Made by a program: the position numbers and the translations under genes. From Paenirhodobacter populi (GTDB taxonomy: Bacteria; Pseudomonadota; Alphaproteobacteria; Rhodobacterales; Rhodobacteraceae), in the NCBI RefSeq assembly GCF_004022215.1, contig NZ_SAUZ01000017.1, forward strand, positions 1 through 64,000: a stretch of DNA of 64,000 nt, in the 5' to 3' direction. The notes below the pieces were generated by a model. It was not told where the DNA came from, did not search any database, and saw nothing but the letters and a program-made list of their open reading frames with translations. Each line of letters opens with the position of its first letter. Position 1 is the stretch's first letter. Positions 17,818 through 25,985 of this stretch are shown here, in pieces.

Positions 17818-19269
17818 TCAACGGGCCTCCGCGCTGCGATGTGCCGCGCTCGATTGCAGCGGGAAGACCTTGGCGGGGTTCAGCAGCCAGTCGGGATCGA
17901 AGACATCCTTCACCGCCATCTGGATCGACAGGTCGTCATCCGTGTATTGCACGGTCATCAGGTCGCGCTTTTCCACGCCCACGCCATGCTCGCCGGTCAG
18001 GCAGCCGCCGACCTCGACGCACAGCCGCAGGATGTCGGCGCCGAAGGCCTCGGCCCGTTCCAGATCGCCGGGGGTGTTGGCGTTGAACAGGATCAGCGGA
18101 TGCATGTTGCCGTCGCCCGCGTGAAAAACGTTGCCGACCTCCAGCCCGTGTTCCTTCGACAATTCGCCGATCCGGCGCAGCGTGTAGGGCAGTTGCGAAA
18201 CCGGCACCGTGCCGTCGAGGCACATGTAATCGTTGATCCGCCCCATCGCGCCGAAGGCCGACTTGCGGCCCTTCCAGATCGCCATCGCCTCGTCGCCGTT
18301 GCGGGCCTCGCGGAATTCGACAGGGTTCAAGGTGTCGGCGATCTCGCGGATCAGGGCGATCTGGTGGTCGATCTCGTCGGGCGATCCCTCGACCTCGACG
18401 ATCAGCACCGCCGTGCAGGTGGGATAGCCGGCATGGACGAAATCCTCGACCGCGCGCACGACCACGTCATCCATGTATTCGATCGCGACCGGGATGACGC
18501 CGGAGCGGATGATCTTGGCCACGCATTCGCCCGCGACCTCGGCGCTGTCATAGCCGATCAGGACGGGGCGGGCGCCCTCGGGTTTGGGCAGGATGCGCAG
18601 GACCGCCTCGGTCACGATGCCAAGCTGGCCTTCGGACCCGCAGATCAGGCCCAGCAGGTCCAGCCCCTCGGGCCCCATCTCGGTGCCGCCCAGCTCGATC
18701 ACCTCGCCCGTGGTCAGCACCACCGTCGCGCCCATCAGGTTGTTGGTGGTGACGCCGTATTTCAGGCAATGCGCGCCCCCCGAATTCATCGCGATATTGC
18801 CCGCGATGGTGCAGGCAAGCTGCGACGAGGGGTCCGGCGCGTAGAAGAACCCGTGCGGGTCCAGCTCGCCGCTGACCGACAGGTTCGTCACCCCGGTCTG
18901 CACCCGGATGAAGCGGTTGTCGGTGTCGATCTCCAGATAGCCCCGCAGCCGCAGGGTCGAGATGATGACGCTGTCCGCCGTCGGCAGCGCCCCCCCGGCA
19001 AGCGAGGTGCCCGCGCCGCGCGGCACCACCGGAATGCCGTGGGCATGGCAGACCGTCATCGCCGCCGCCACCTCGGCCGTGGTGCGCGGCAGGACGACCG
19101 CCAGCGGCGGGCAGCGATAGGCCGTCAGCGCGTCGCATTCGTAGGCGTGGGTCTCGGCCGGGTCGGAAATCACGAGTTCCGCCGGCAATGCGGCGCGCAG
19201 GGCGGCGACGACCTCTTCCTTGCGGTTCAGGATGGCCTGATCCGGGGCGGGCATGGCGATGGTGGACAT
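17818..19269 (-). CDS. glcD: Glycolate oxidase catalytic subunit
   Basis: A 483-residue FAD-binding (PCMH-type) dehydrogenase with the C-terminal FAD-oxidase domain. Diagnostic segments are VPRGAGTSLAGGALPTADSV, FFYAPDPSSQLACTIAGNIA followed by MNSGGAHCLKYG, GSEGQLGIVTEAVLRILP and GCLTGEHGVGVEKRD near the C-terminus. It oxidises glycolate (often also D-lactate) to the 2-oxo acid. It is the first gene of glcDEF, transcribed from the divergent promoter shared with its GntR regulator; an operator palindrome overlies the promoter. Confidence 0.95.
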   Translation of the reverse strand: MSTIAMPAPDQAILNRKEEVVAALRAALPAELVISDPAETHAYECDALTAYRCPPLAVVLPRTTAEVAAAMTVCHAHGIPVVPRGAGTSLAGGALPTADSVIISTLRLRGYLEIDTDNRFIRVQTGVTNLSVSGELDPHGFFYAPDPSSQLACTIAGNIAMNSGGAHCLKYGVTTNNLMGATVVLTTGEVIELGGTEMGPEGLDLLGLICGSEGQLGIVTEAVLRILPKPEGARPVLIGYDSAEVAGECVAKIIRSGVIPVAIEYMDDVVVRAVEDFVHAGYPTCTAVLIVEVEGSPDEIDHQIALIREIADTLNPVEFREARNGDEAMAIWKGRKSAFGAMGRINDYMCLDGTVPVSQLPYTLRRIGELSKEHGLEVGNVFHAGDGNMHPLILFNANTPGDLERAEAFGADILRLCVEVGGCLTGEHGVGVEKRDLMTVQYTDDDLSIQMAVKDVFDPDWLLNPAKVFPLQSSAAHRSAEAR

Positions 19270-19367
19270 GCGATGCTCCTGGCTGGCGGGCGGGGCCCCC
19301 GCGTGCGTGGAAGGACGGCCCGCTCCTCCTCCGCGCGGCCCGCGACAGCCGGAATCCTCCTGCCGGC

Positions 19368-19386
19368 TGGTAAAATTATTTTACCA
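19368..19386. promoter_or_regulatory. GntR (GlcC) operator, 19-bp perfect palindrome
   Basis: TGGTAAAAT-t-ATTTTACCA is a perfect palindrome with 9-bp arms. TGGT...ACCA half-sites are typical of FadR/FCD-type GntR regulators. It lies between divergent glcD and the GntR gene. A second half-site-like TGGTATA occurs on the minus strand around 19409-19416. The palindrome overlaps the likely glcD -10. Confidence 0.8.
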
Positions 19387-19408
19387 CTCGATTCCGGGGA
19401 AAAGTCAA
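19378..19408 (-). promoter_or_regulatory. Candidate glcD promoter
   Basis: On the minus strand, -35 TTGACT (19408-19403) and -10 TAAAAT (19383-19378) are separated by 19 bp. The -10 is inside the operator palindrome, so a bound GntR protein would block RNA polymerase. The long spacer makes this a moderate-confidence call. Confidence 0.5.
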
Positions 19409-19457
19409 TATACCATTATCGGCGACGTGGCGTCGGCTGGCGCAAAGAGGGCATGTG

Positions 19458-20228
19458 ATGGCGATACCCCTGAAATCCGAACCCGCCGCGCAGGTCGTGG
19501 CGCGCCATATCGAGGCGCTGATCCTCGAAGGGTCGCTCGTTCCCGGCGAGCCCCTGCGGTCCGAACGCGATCTGGCCGAGCAATTCGCGGTTTCGCGCCC
19601 GACGCTGCGCGACGGGCTGAGGATTCTCGTCGACAAGGGGCTCTTGCGGCAAGGCGCGGGCCGGGGGCTGGAGGTGGCGCCGCTCGGCACCAGCATCACC
19701 GATCCGCTGATCGCGCTGCTGGCCGCACATGGCGAGGTGGCGGACGACTACCTCGAATTCCGCGACATCGTCGAATGTTCGGCGGCGGCCTATGCTGCGG
19801 TGCGCGCGAACGACATCGACCGCGACCGGCTGCGCGAATGCCTCGACCGGATCGCGCGCGCCCATGCCGCCGCCGACCCGCAGGAAGAGGCCGATGCAGA
19901 TACCGAACTGCATCAGCTCATCTACGAGGCCAGCCACAACCTCGTCCTGCTGCAGATCATGCGGGCGCTGTCGGATTCGCTACGCCAGGATGTGATCCAG
20001 AACCGCGGGCGGCTGTTTTCCATCCCGACGATCCGCGAGACCCTGCGTGATCAGCACGTCGCCATCGCGCAGGCGATCCTCGACGGCGATGCAAAACGGG
20101 CGCAGGCGGCGGCGCATGACCACCTGACCTATCTGCGGCAGGCGGCGCGCGAAGTCCGCATGGCGCAGGAAAAGCTCGACCTGTCCCTGCGCCGGCTGCA
20201 ACGGGGAGGGGTCGGAGTGCCCGGCTGA
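19458..20228 (+). CDS. glcC: GntR/FadR-family regulator of the glycolate genes
   Basis: A 256-residue protein. Residues about 10-75 form the GntR winged helix (PGEPLRSERDLAEQFAVSRPTLRDGLRILVDKGLL read in pieces), and residues about 95-225 form an all-helical FCD ligand domain with metal-type residues in YLEFRDIVECSAAAYA and DTELHQLIYEASHN. It is divergent from glcDEF and most likely controls it and itself through the 19-bp palindrome between them. I place the start at ATG 19458 (AGAGGG seven bases upstream) rather than the GTG just before it. Operator placement over the glcD -10 suggests repression, whereas E. coli GlcC mainly activates. Confidence 0.85.
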   Translation: MAIPLKSEPAAQVVARHIEALILEGSLVPGEPLRSERDLAEQFAVSRPTLRDGLRILVDKGLLRQGAGRGLEVAPLGTSITDPLIALLAAHGEVADDYLEFRDIVECSAAAYAAVRANDIDRDRLRECLDRIARAHAAADPQEEADADTELHQLIYEASHNLVLLQIMRALSDSLRQDVIQNRGRLFSIPTIRETLRDQHVAIAQAILDGDAKRAQAAAHDHLTYLRQAAREVRMAQEKLDLSLRRLQRGGVGVPG

Positions 20229-20250
20229 AAAGGCGCCGCGCCTCCTCTTT

Positions 20251-20308
20251 CGTGTTTCCATAAATATCCCGGGGGTGAGCCCGGAACGGGCGAGGGGGCT
20301 GGCCCCCT
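20251..20308 (+). repeat. Intergenic hairpin repeat, copy 4
   Basis: Plus orientation, 22 bases after the glcC stop. The 5' core is the same, but the central stem is GCCCG-GAA-CGGGC instead of GGCGC-TT-GCGCC: both arms changed and pairing was kept. The terminal stem AGGGGGC-TG-GCCCCCT is unchanged. Confidence 0.93.
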
Positions 20309-20388
20309 GCTCGCTATCCGCGATATCAGCGGTTCGGAGTCCGGGTGCGTTTCCGGCCGCATCCGGTCGCGCAGACGGACAGGTCGCA

Positions 20389-20446
20389 AGGGGGCCAGCC
20401 CCCTCGGCGCAAGCGCCTCACCCCCGGGATATTTATGGAAACACGA
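20389..20446 (-). repeat. Intergenic hairpin repeat, copy 5
   Basis: Minus orientation, beginning 34 bases after the stop of the minus-strand IclR gene. The central stem is GGCGC-TT-GCGCC. Together with copy 4 it forms a tail-to-tail pair, with each copy following the gene on its own side. Confidence 0.93.
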
Positions 20447-20480
20447 AAAGGGGTTTGTTTCGGAATTCCTGAGGTCCGGC

Positions 20481-21263
20481 CTATGCGTTTCCCGCCGAGA
20501 CGGTGCCGCCAAGCACGCCGGTCAGCGCCCGCGCCTGATCGCGCACCTTTTCGCCGAGTGCGGCCATATCCGCCTCGCCCAGCCGGGCGGCGAGGGCCGA
20601 GACCGACAGCGCCCCCACCGGATCCCCCGCCGGCGACCAGACCACGGCGGCGACGCAGCGCATGCCGATGGTGAATTCCTCGTTGTCGAAAGCATAGCCG
20701 CGGGCGCGGATCAGGGCGATTTCCTGCCAGACGGCCTCGGGCGAATGCAGGCTGTGGCGGGTCATCGGGCGCAGGGGATGGCGGGCCAGCAATTCCTCGA
20801 TCGCCGCATCGGGCCAGGTGGCGACGATCGCCTTGCCCATGCCGGAATTCATCACCGGGGCGCGGCCGCCGGGGGGAGCGATCGCGCGGATGATCTCGCG
20901 GCTTTCGACCTGGGCCACGGTAATGACTTCGCCGTCTTCGAGCACGCCGAGGTTGGCGGTCTCGCGGCTCATGTCGCGCAGGCGGCGCAGGTAGGGCGTG
21001 GCGGCGGCGATGAAGCTTTGCCAGCGGGTATAGGCGACGCCGACGACAAAGGCCTTGCGCCCGATGTGCCAATGCGTCTTCGCCGGGTCGAACTGCGCGA
21101 AGCCCCGCTGTTCCAGCGTCGTCAGCAGCCGGTGCGTGGTCGAGGGCGCCAGCCCGACCTCGCGCGCGATATCTGACAAACGCACGCCGTCGGGATGGAT
21201 GGCGAGCGTTTCCAGCAATTGAAGGGCCCTGTCGACGGCCTGAACGGTTCCGGTCTTTTCCAT
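20481..21263 (-). CDS. IclR-family transcriptional regulator
   Basis: A 260-residue protein with an IclR winged helix at residues about 6-66 (VQAVDRALQLLETLA, RLSDIAREVGLAPSTTHRLL) and an IclR effector domain at about 80-250 (RETANLGVLEDGEVITVAQVES, PVMNSGMGKAIVA, DNEEFTIGMRCVAAVV). Divergent from malate synthase G (98-bp gap), it probably regulates glyoxylate use, as E. coli IclR does for ace genes. ATG 21263 is chosen (GCGGA just upstream) over a TTG at 21305 without a ribosome-binding site. An imperfect inverted repeat covers this start codon and may be its own operator. Confidence 0.87.
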   Translation of the reverse strand: MEKTGTVQAVDRALQLLETLAIHPDGVRLSDIAREVGLAPSTTHRLLTTLEQRGFAQFDPAKTHWHIGRKAFVVGVAYTRWQSFIAAATPYLRRLRDMSRETANLGVLEDGEVITVAQVESREIIRAIAPPGGRAPVMNSGMGKAIVATWPDAAIEELLARHPLRPMTRHSLHSPEAVWQEIALIRARGYAFDNEEFTIGMRCVAAVVWSPAGDPVGALSVSALAARLGEADMAALGEKVRDQARALTGVLGGTVSAGNA

Positions 21264-21291
21264 TCCGCGATTGGTATTCCGTATCGTGGAA
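21263..21291. promoter_or_regulatory. Candidate IclR operator over the iclR start
   Basis: TTCCGCGAT (21263-21271) and ATCGTGGAA (21283-21291) form an inverted repeat with 8 of 9 positions matching and an 11-bp centre that contains GGTATTCC. It lies in the divergent gap to glcB, partly on the iclR start codon. IclR-type regulators bind such TTCC/GGAA dyads; the assignment is inferred. Confidence 0.45.
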
Positions 21292-21360
21292 AAGTCAAAC
21301 GCCAAACTGGAACTGCGCCCGCCCCTGCGCCTAACTGTTCCGCAAATGAGGAGAAAAGAG

Positions 21361-23508
21361 ATGACGGATCGTGTCTCGCGTGCGGGGCTGGCGGTGGCGC
21401 CGGTCCTTGCGGATTTCGTGGAACAAAAACTGCTGCCCGGTCTGCCGGTGACGGCGGAGGCCTTCTGGACGGGCTATGCGGGCCTCCTGCGCGACCTCGC
21501 GCCGGAGAACCGCGCGCTGCTGGCGGAACGGGACGATCTGCAAAAGCGGATCGACGACTGGCTGACGGCGCATCGCGGCAAGGACTGGGACAATGCCGAA
21601 TGGCAGTCCTTCCTGCGCGAGATCGGCTATCTGCTGCCCGAAGGGCCGGATTTCAAGGTCGAGACCGGGCCGAGCGACCCGGAGATTTCCGCCGTCGCCG
21701 GGCCGCAGCTTGTCGTGCCGGTGATGAACGCGCGCTTCGCGCTGAACGCGACGAATGCGCGGTGGGGATCGCTGTATGACGCGCTTTACGGCACCGATGC
21801 TCTGCCGGGACAGGCCGAGGGGCCGGGCTATGACGCGGCGCGGGGGGCGCAGGCGGTGGCCTGGGCAGCGGATTTCCTTGACCAGTCGGTGCCGCTGGCC
21901 GAAGGCTCGCACAAGGATGTGACGGATTACCGGGTCGAGGGTGGCAAGGTGGTCGCCACCTTGGGCGACGCGGAAACCGGGCTGACGGATCCCGACTGGT
22001 TCGTCGGCTTCTCGGGCGAGGGTGACCAGCGGTCGATCCTGCTGCGCCAGAACGGGCTGCATATCGAACTGGTCTTCGATCCCGCGCATCCGGTCGGCAA
22101 GGCTTCGGCCTCGGGCCTGCGCGATGTGGTGCTGGAAGCGGCGCTGACCGCCATTCAGGACTGCGAGGATTCGATCGCCGCCGTGGACGCCGAGGACAAA
22201 GTGGCGGCCTACACCAACTGGCTGGGCCTGATGAAGGGCGATCTGGTCGAGACCTTCGAGAAGGGCGGCAAGTCCCTGACCCGGCGGCTGGGCCCGGACC
22301 GCAGCTTCACCGCGCCGAATGGCGGCACGCTGACCCTGCCGGGGCGCGCGGTGCTGCTGAGCCGCAATGTCGGCCATCTGATGACGACGGATGCCGTGCT
22401 GCTCGACGGGCAGGAAACGCCCGAGGGGATGATGGATGCCATCGTCACCGTCGCCGCCGCGCTGCACGACCTGCAAAAGACCGAAGGTCCGCGCAATTCC
22501 CGCGCCGGTTCGGTCTATATCGTCAAGCCGAAGATGCATGGCCCGAAAGAGGCGGCCTTCGCCGACCGCACCTATGCGCGGGTCGAGGATATCCTCGGCC
22601 TCGCACGCGGCACGGTGAAGCTGGGCCTGATGGACGAGGAGCGCCGCACCTCGGCCAACCTGCGCGAATGTATCCGCGCGCTGAAAGGGCGGATCGTGTT
22701 CATCAACACCGGCTTCCTCGACCGCACCGGGGACGAGATCCACACCGTCATGCAGGCAGGCCCCGTGCTGCCGAAGTCGGAGATGAAGGATGCCGCCTGG
22801 CTGCCCGCCTATGAGGCCGGGAATGTCGATGCGGGTCTGGCGACGGGGCTGCGCGGCAAGGGCCAGATCGGCAAGGGCATGTGGGCGAAGCCCGACGCCA
22901 TGGCCGAGATGCTGGCGACCAAGCAGGGCCATCCGCTGGCCGGCGCCACCACCGCTTGGGTGCCGAGCCCGACCGCCGCGACGCTGCACGCCGTCCACTA
23001 TCATCAGGTCGACGTGCCCGCCCGGCAGGACGAACTGGCGAAACGCGAACGCGCCAGCCTCGACGCGCTGATGACCCCGCCGCTGATGGGGCCGCGCAAT
23101 CTGTCGGCCGAACGCATCGCGCGGGAAATCGACCTGAACTGCCAGTCAATCCTTGGCTATGTGGTGCGGTGGGTCGATCAGGGCATCGGCTGCTCCAAGG
23201 TGCCGGACATCGACGATGTGGCGCTGATGGAGGACCGGGCGACGCTGCGGATCTCGGCCCAGTTCCTGGCGAACTGGCTGCTGCACGGGCTGATCACCGA
23301 GGAACAGATCGACGAGAGCCTGCGCCGGATGGCCATTGCGGTGGACCGGCAAAACGCCAAGGATGCGGCCTATGTCCCGATGGCGCCGGGCTATGACGGC
23401 CCGGCCTTCAAGGCGGCGCGTGCGCTCATCATCGAAGGCACGACCCAGCCCTCGGGCTATACCGAACCCCTGCTGCACGCCTGGCGGCGCGTGGCGAAGG
23501 CCCAGTGA
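21361..23508 (+). CDS. glcB: Malate synthase G
   Basis: A 715-residue protein, close to the usual roughly 720 of the monomeric G isoform. Family blocks are present: VPVMNARFALNATNARWGSLYDALYG (written here in part), DCEDSIAAVDAEDKV, GSVYIVKPKMHGP, and ECIRALKGRIVFINTGFLDR followed by TGDEIHTVMQAG in the TIM barrel, then the C-terminal helical plug with CSKVPDIDDVALMEDRATL. It condenses glyoxylate with acetyl-CoA to malate, the step that follows glycolate oxidation. ATG 21361 follows AGGAG by eight bases; an upstream in-frame extension is noncoding. It is followed 10 bases later by glcG and faces the IclR gene. Confidence 0.96.
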   Translation: MTDRVSRAGLAVAPVLADFVEQKLLPGLPVTAEAFWTGYAGLLRDLAPENRALLAERDDLQKRIDDWLTAHRGKDWDNAEWQSFLREIGYLLPEGPDFKVETGPSDPEISAVAGPQLVVPVMNARFALNATNARWGSLYDALYGTDALPGQAEGPGYDAARGAQAVAWAADFLDQSVPLAEGSHKDVTDYRVEGGKVVATLGDAETGLTDPDWFVGFSGEGDQRSILLRQNGLHIELVFDPAHPVGKASASGLRDVVLEAALTAIQDCEDSIAAVDAEDKVAAYTNWLGLMKGDLVETFEKGGKSLTRRLGPDRSFTAPNGGTLTLPGRAVLLSRNVGHLMTTDAVLLDGQETPEGMMDAIVTVAAALHDLQKTEGPRNSRAGSVYIVKPKMHGPKEAAFADRTYARVEDILGLARGTVKLGLMDEERRTSANLRECIRALKGRIVFINTGFLDRTGDEIHTVMQAGPVLPKSEMKDAAWLPAYEAGNVDAGLATGLRGKGQIGKGMWAKPDAMAEMLATKQGHPLAGATTAWVPSPTAATLHAVHYHQVDVPARQDELAKRERASLDALMTPPLMGPRNLSAERIAREIDLNCQSILGYVVRWVDQGIGCSKVPDIDDVALMEDRATLRISAQFLANWLLHGLITEEQIDESLRRMAIAVDRQNAKDAAYVPMAPGYDGPAFKAARALIIEGTTQPSGYTEPLLHAWRRVAKAQ

Positions 23509-23518
23509 GGAGGAAATC

Positions 23519-23944
23519 ATGAAGACCATCACCCGACTCGACCTTGAAGACGCCCGCGTCCTGATCGCCGGGGCCGAGGCCCATGCGCGCGAGATCGGCG
23601 TGCCGATGTGCATCGCCGTGGTCGACGAAAGCGCCCAGCTCATCGCCTTTGAGCGGATGGAGGGCGGCAAGGTCACCTCGACGACCATCGCGCTCGACAA
23701 GGCGTTCACCGCCGCCGGGGCGAAGAAGGCCACGCATGAATACGGCGCATCGAGCCAGCCGGGCGCGCCCGCCTACGGCATCTTCTCGGCCATCGGCGGG
23801 CGGCTGATGGTCGTGGGCGGCGGCCTGCCCATCGCCTTCGACGGTGCGGTCGTTGGCGGCATCGGCGTGTCCTCGGGCACGCCCGCGCAGGATCAGGCCG
23901 TCGCGCAGGCCGGGATCGACCACTGGCTGGCACAGCAGAAGTAA
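23519..23944 (+). CDS. glcG: GlcG/HbpS-family haem-binding-like protein
   Basis: A 141-residue single-domain protein of the GlcG/HbpS family (PF03928 type): a long helix (LDLEDARVLIAGAEAHAREIG), strands with CIAVVDESAQLIAFERM, then STTIALDKAFTAAGAKKAT and a C-terminal GGGLPIAFDGAVVGGIGVSSGT loop. It has no signal peptide. glcG accompanies glcB and glcDEF in many proteobacteria; its biochemical role there is not known, although distant relatives bind haem or cobalamin. ATG 23519 follows GAGGAGG closely. It is the second gene of glcBG and is ended by the hairpin at 23971. Confidence 0.9.
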   Translation: MKTITRLDLEDARVLIAGAEAHAREIGVPMCIAVVDESAQLIAFERMEGGKVTSTTIALDKAFTAAGAKKATHEYGASSQPGAPAYGIFSAIGGRLMVVGGGLPIAFDGAVVGGIGVSSGTPAQDQAVAQAGIDHWLAQQK

Positions 23945-23970
23945 CACAGACCACTACCACTCGCGATCAG

Positions 23971-23996
23971 CGGCGCCCGGGTCAATCCGGGCGCCG
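23971..23996 (+). terminator. Terminator of glcBG
   Basis: CGGCGCCCGG (23971-23980), loop GTCAAT, CCGGGCGCCG (23987-23996), then TTTC: a 10-bp perfect GC stem 26 bases after the glcG stop. Confidence 0.82.
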
Positions 23997-24095
23997 TTTC
24001 GCGTTCCGGCGGCGCTGATTCGGGCGATCCGGGCGGCGCAAGGGGGCGCGACCATCCGCCGCAGTCCGATCCGGCGAAACCTGAGCGCAAGAAAA

Positions 24096-24127
24096 TTACG
24101 TCGCCCGACAAGATGACGTAAAGTCAT
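24096..24127. promoter_or_regulatory. Nested dyads upstream of lldP
   Basis: TTACGTC (24096-24102) pairs with GACGTAA (24115-24121). Overlapping it, ATGAC-gtaaa-GTCAT (24113-24127) is a perfect dyad. The segment is AT-rich compared with its surroundings. It is about 200 bases upstream of lldP, beyond the LldR sites, and suggests a binding site for another regulator; which one is unknown. Confidence 0.4.
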
Positions 24128-24150
24128 AACTCACGGAATCTTGAGCGGCG

Positions 24151-24168
24151 GCCCTGTAAAATCAGGGC
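24151..24168 (+). terminator. Small hairpin in the lldP leader region
   Basis: GCCCTG, loop TAAAAT, CAGGGC, then TTTGG. The stem is short (6 bp). It may be a back-up terminator for upstream transcription or the end of a short unannotated transcript. Confidence 0.35.
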
Positions 24169-24201
24169 TTTGGACGGAGCGCACGGTCCCCCATTCCGTC
24201 G

Positions 24202-24212
24202 TGGTCAGACCA
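24202..24212. promoter_or_regulatory. LldR operator O1
   Basis: TGGTC-a-GACCA is a perfect 11-bp palindrome of the TGGT-N3-ACCA class bound by PdhR/LldR-type GntR proteins. Its centre is 86 bp upstream of the matching O2 site. It lies upstream of the -35-like TTGACT at 24240. Confidence 0.72.
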
Positions 24213-24239
24213 AGCTACTGAAATTCCGCAAATAAATGT

Positions 24240-24270
24240 TTGACTTGGCGGGGCGCTTCGCAATCATACC
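24240..24270 (+). promoter_or_regulatory. Candidate lldP promoter
   Basis: TTGACT at 24240-24245 is a good -35. The -10 region (ATCATACC, 24263-24270) is poor. The site lies between operators O1 and O2, which supports it as the regulated promoter. Confidence 0.4.
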
Positions 24271-24285
24271 CCGATATTGGGCCAT

Positions 24286-24300
24286 TATGGTCCGACCATA
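24286..24300. promoter_or_regulatory. LldR operator O2
   Basis: TATGGT-ccg-ACCATA is a perfect dyad (15 bp). Its core TGGTC-c-GACCA is identical to O1 except for the central base. It lies 24 bases before the lldP start, downstream of the candidate promoter, so a bound repressor would block transcription. Confidence 0.78.
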
Positions 24301-24323
24301 CTCTGGGAGGAGGACAGTCTCAC

Positions 24324-25985
24324 ATGACCTGGGCTCAGGATTATGTTCCTTTGGGCAATATCTGGATTTCGGCGCTGGTCGCCGCGATTCCGATCATTTT
24401 CTTTTTCGTCGCCCTCACGTTCCTTCGGCTGAAGGGATACATGGCGGGAACGATCACCGTCCTTCTGACGCTGCTGATCGCGATCCTCGTCTATCGCATG
24501 CCGGTGTCCGCGGCGCTGGCCTCCGGCGTCTACGGGTTCTTCTATGGCCTGTGGCCGATCGCGTGGATCATCGTCAGCTCGGTCTTCCTCTACAAGCTCA
24601 CCGTGGCGACGGGGCAGTTCGACATCATCCGCAGCTCGATCCTCAGCGTGACCGAGGACCAGCGCCTGCAGATGCTGCTCGTCGGTTTCGCCTTCGGTGC
24701 CTTCCTTGAAGGCGCGGCGGGTTTCGGCGCGCCGGTGGCGATCACCGCGGCGCTGCTGGTGGGGCTGGGCTTCAAGCCGCTTTACGCCGCGGGGTTGTGC
24801 CTGATCGCCAACACCGCGCCGGTCGCCTTTGGCGCGATGGGGATCCCGATCATCGTCGCCGGTCAGGTCAGCAACATCGACCCGTTCCACATCGGCCAGA
24901 TGGCCGGGCGTCAGCTGCCGCTTCTGTCGATCATCGTGCCGTTCTGGCTGATCATGATCATGGACGGCTGGCGCGGCGTGAAGGAAACCTGGCCCGCGAT
25001 CCTTGTCTGCGGCATCACCTTCGCCACCGTCCAGTTCCTCACCGCCAACTTCATCGGCCCGGAGCTGCCCGACATCACCGCCGCCATCGCCGCGCTGATC
25101 GCCCTGCCGCTGTTCCTGCGCGTGTGGAAGCCGAAGCGCATCTTCCGCTTCGACGTCGAACGTGACGCGAGCGGCGCCGAGATCGCGCCCGTCGACACCT
25201 CGAAGACCTTCACCTCGGGCCAGATCTTCAAGGCCTGGTCGCCCTTCATCATCCTGACCGTGATGGTCACGATCTGGAGCCTCGCGCCCTTCAAGCGGCT
25301 GTTCGCCCCGAATGGCGCGATGTCGAACTGGGTTGCCTCGATCCATGTGCCGCTCCTTGACAACATCGTGCTGAAGACCCAGCCGATCGTGGCCGAGCCC
25401 ACACCCTTCGCCGCCGTCTACAAGTTCGACTGGCTGTCGGCGGTGGGCACGGCGATCCTGATCGCGGCGCTGATCTCGATCGTGGTGCTGAAGGTGAAGC
25501 CCTCCAAGGCGGTCGAGGTGTTCGGCGACACGCTCAAGACCCTGATGATCCCGATCTACTCGATCGGCATGGTTCTGGCCTTCGCCTTCCTCGCCAACTA
25601 TTCGGGCCTTTCGGCAACGCTGGCGCTGGCGCTGGCGCATACCGGGCACGCCTTCACCTTCTTCTCGCCGTTCCTCGGCTGGCTCGGGGTGTTCGTGACC
25701 GGCTCGGATACTTCGTCGAACGCGCTGTTCGGGGCCTTGCAGGCGACGACCGCGCACCAGATCGGCGTGCCCGACGTGCTGCTTGTCGCGGTGAACACCA
25801 CCGGCGGCGTGACGGGCAAGATGATCTCGCCGCAGTCGATCGCCATCGCCTGTGCGGCGGTGGGGATCATCGGACGGGAATCCGACCTGTTCCGCTTCAC
25901 GGTCAAGCACTCGCTGGCGATGTGTACGATCATCGGCATCGTCACCACGTTGCAGGCCTATGTGTTCCCCTGGATGATCCCATGA
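24324..25985 (+). CDS. lldP: L-lactate permease
   Basis: A 553-residue integral membrane protein of the LctP family with 12-14 predicted helices. Family signatures are [56 protein letters not shown] and [19 protein letters not shown] (each written in part from the sequence). It imports lactate with protons; E. coli LldP and its paralogue GlcA also carry glycolate, which fits the neighbouring glc genes. ATG 24324 follows GGGAGGAGG; the longer open frame from 24240 would begin inside the promoter. Its stop overlaps the lldR start (ATGA). It is first gene of lldPRD. Confidence 0.94.
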   Translation: MTWAQDYVPLGNIWISALVAAIPIIFFFVALTFLRLKGYMAGTITVLLTLLIAILVYRMPVSAALASGVYGFFYGLWPIAWIIVSSVFLYKLTVATGQFDIIRSSILSVTEDQRLQMLLVGFAFGAFLEGAAGFGAPVAITAALLVGLGFKPLYAAGLCLIANTAPVAFGAMGIPIIVAGQVSNIDPFHIGQMAGRQLPLLSIIVPFWLIMIMDGWRGVKETWPAILVCGITFATVQFLTANFIGPELPDITAAIAALIALPLFLRVWKPKRIFRFDVERDASGAEIAPVDTSKTFTSGQIFKAWSPFIILTVMVTIWSLAPFKRLFAPNGAMSNWVASIHVPLLDNIVLKTQPIVAEPTPFAAVYKFDWLSAVGTAILIAALISIVVLKVKPSKAVEVFGDTLKTLMIPIYSIGMVLAFAFLANYSGLSATLALALAHTGHAFTFFSPFLGWLGVFVTGSDTSSNALFGALQATTAHQIGVPDVLLVAVNTTGGVTGKMISPQSIAIACAAVGIIGRESDLFRFTVKHSLAMCTIIGIVTTLQAYVFPWMIP

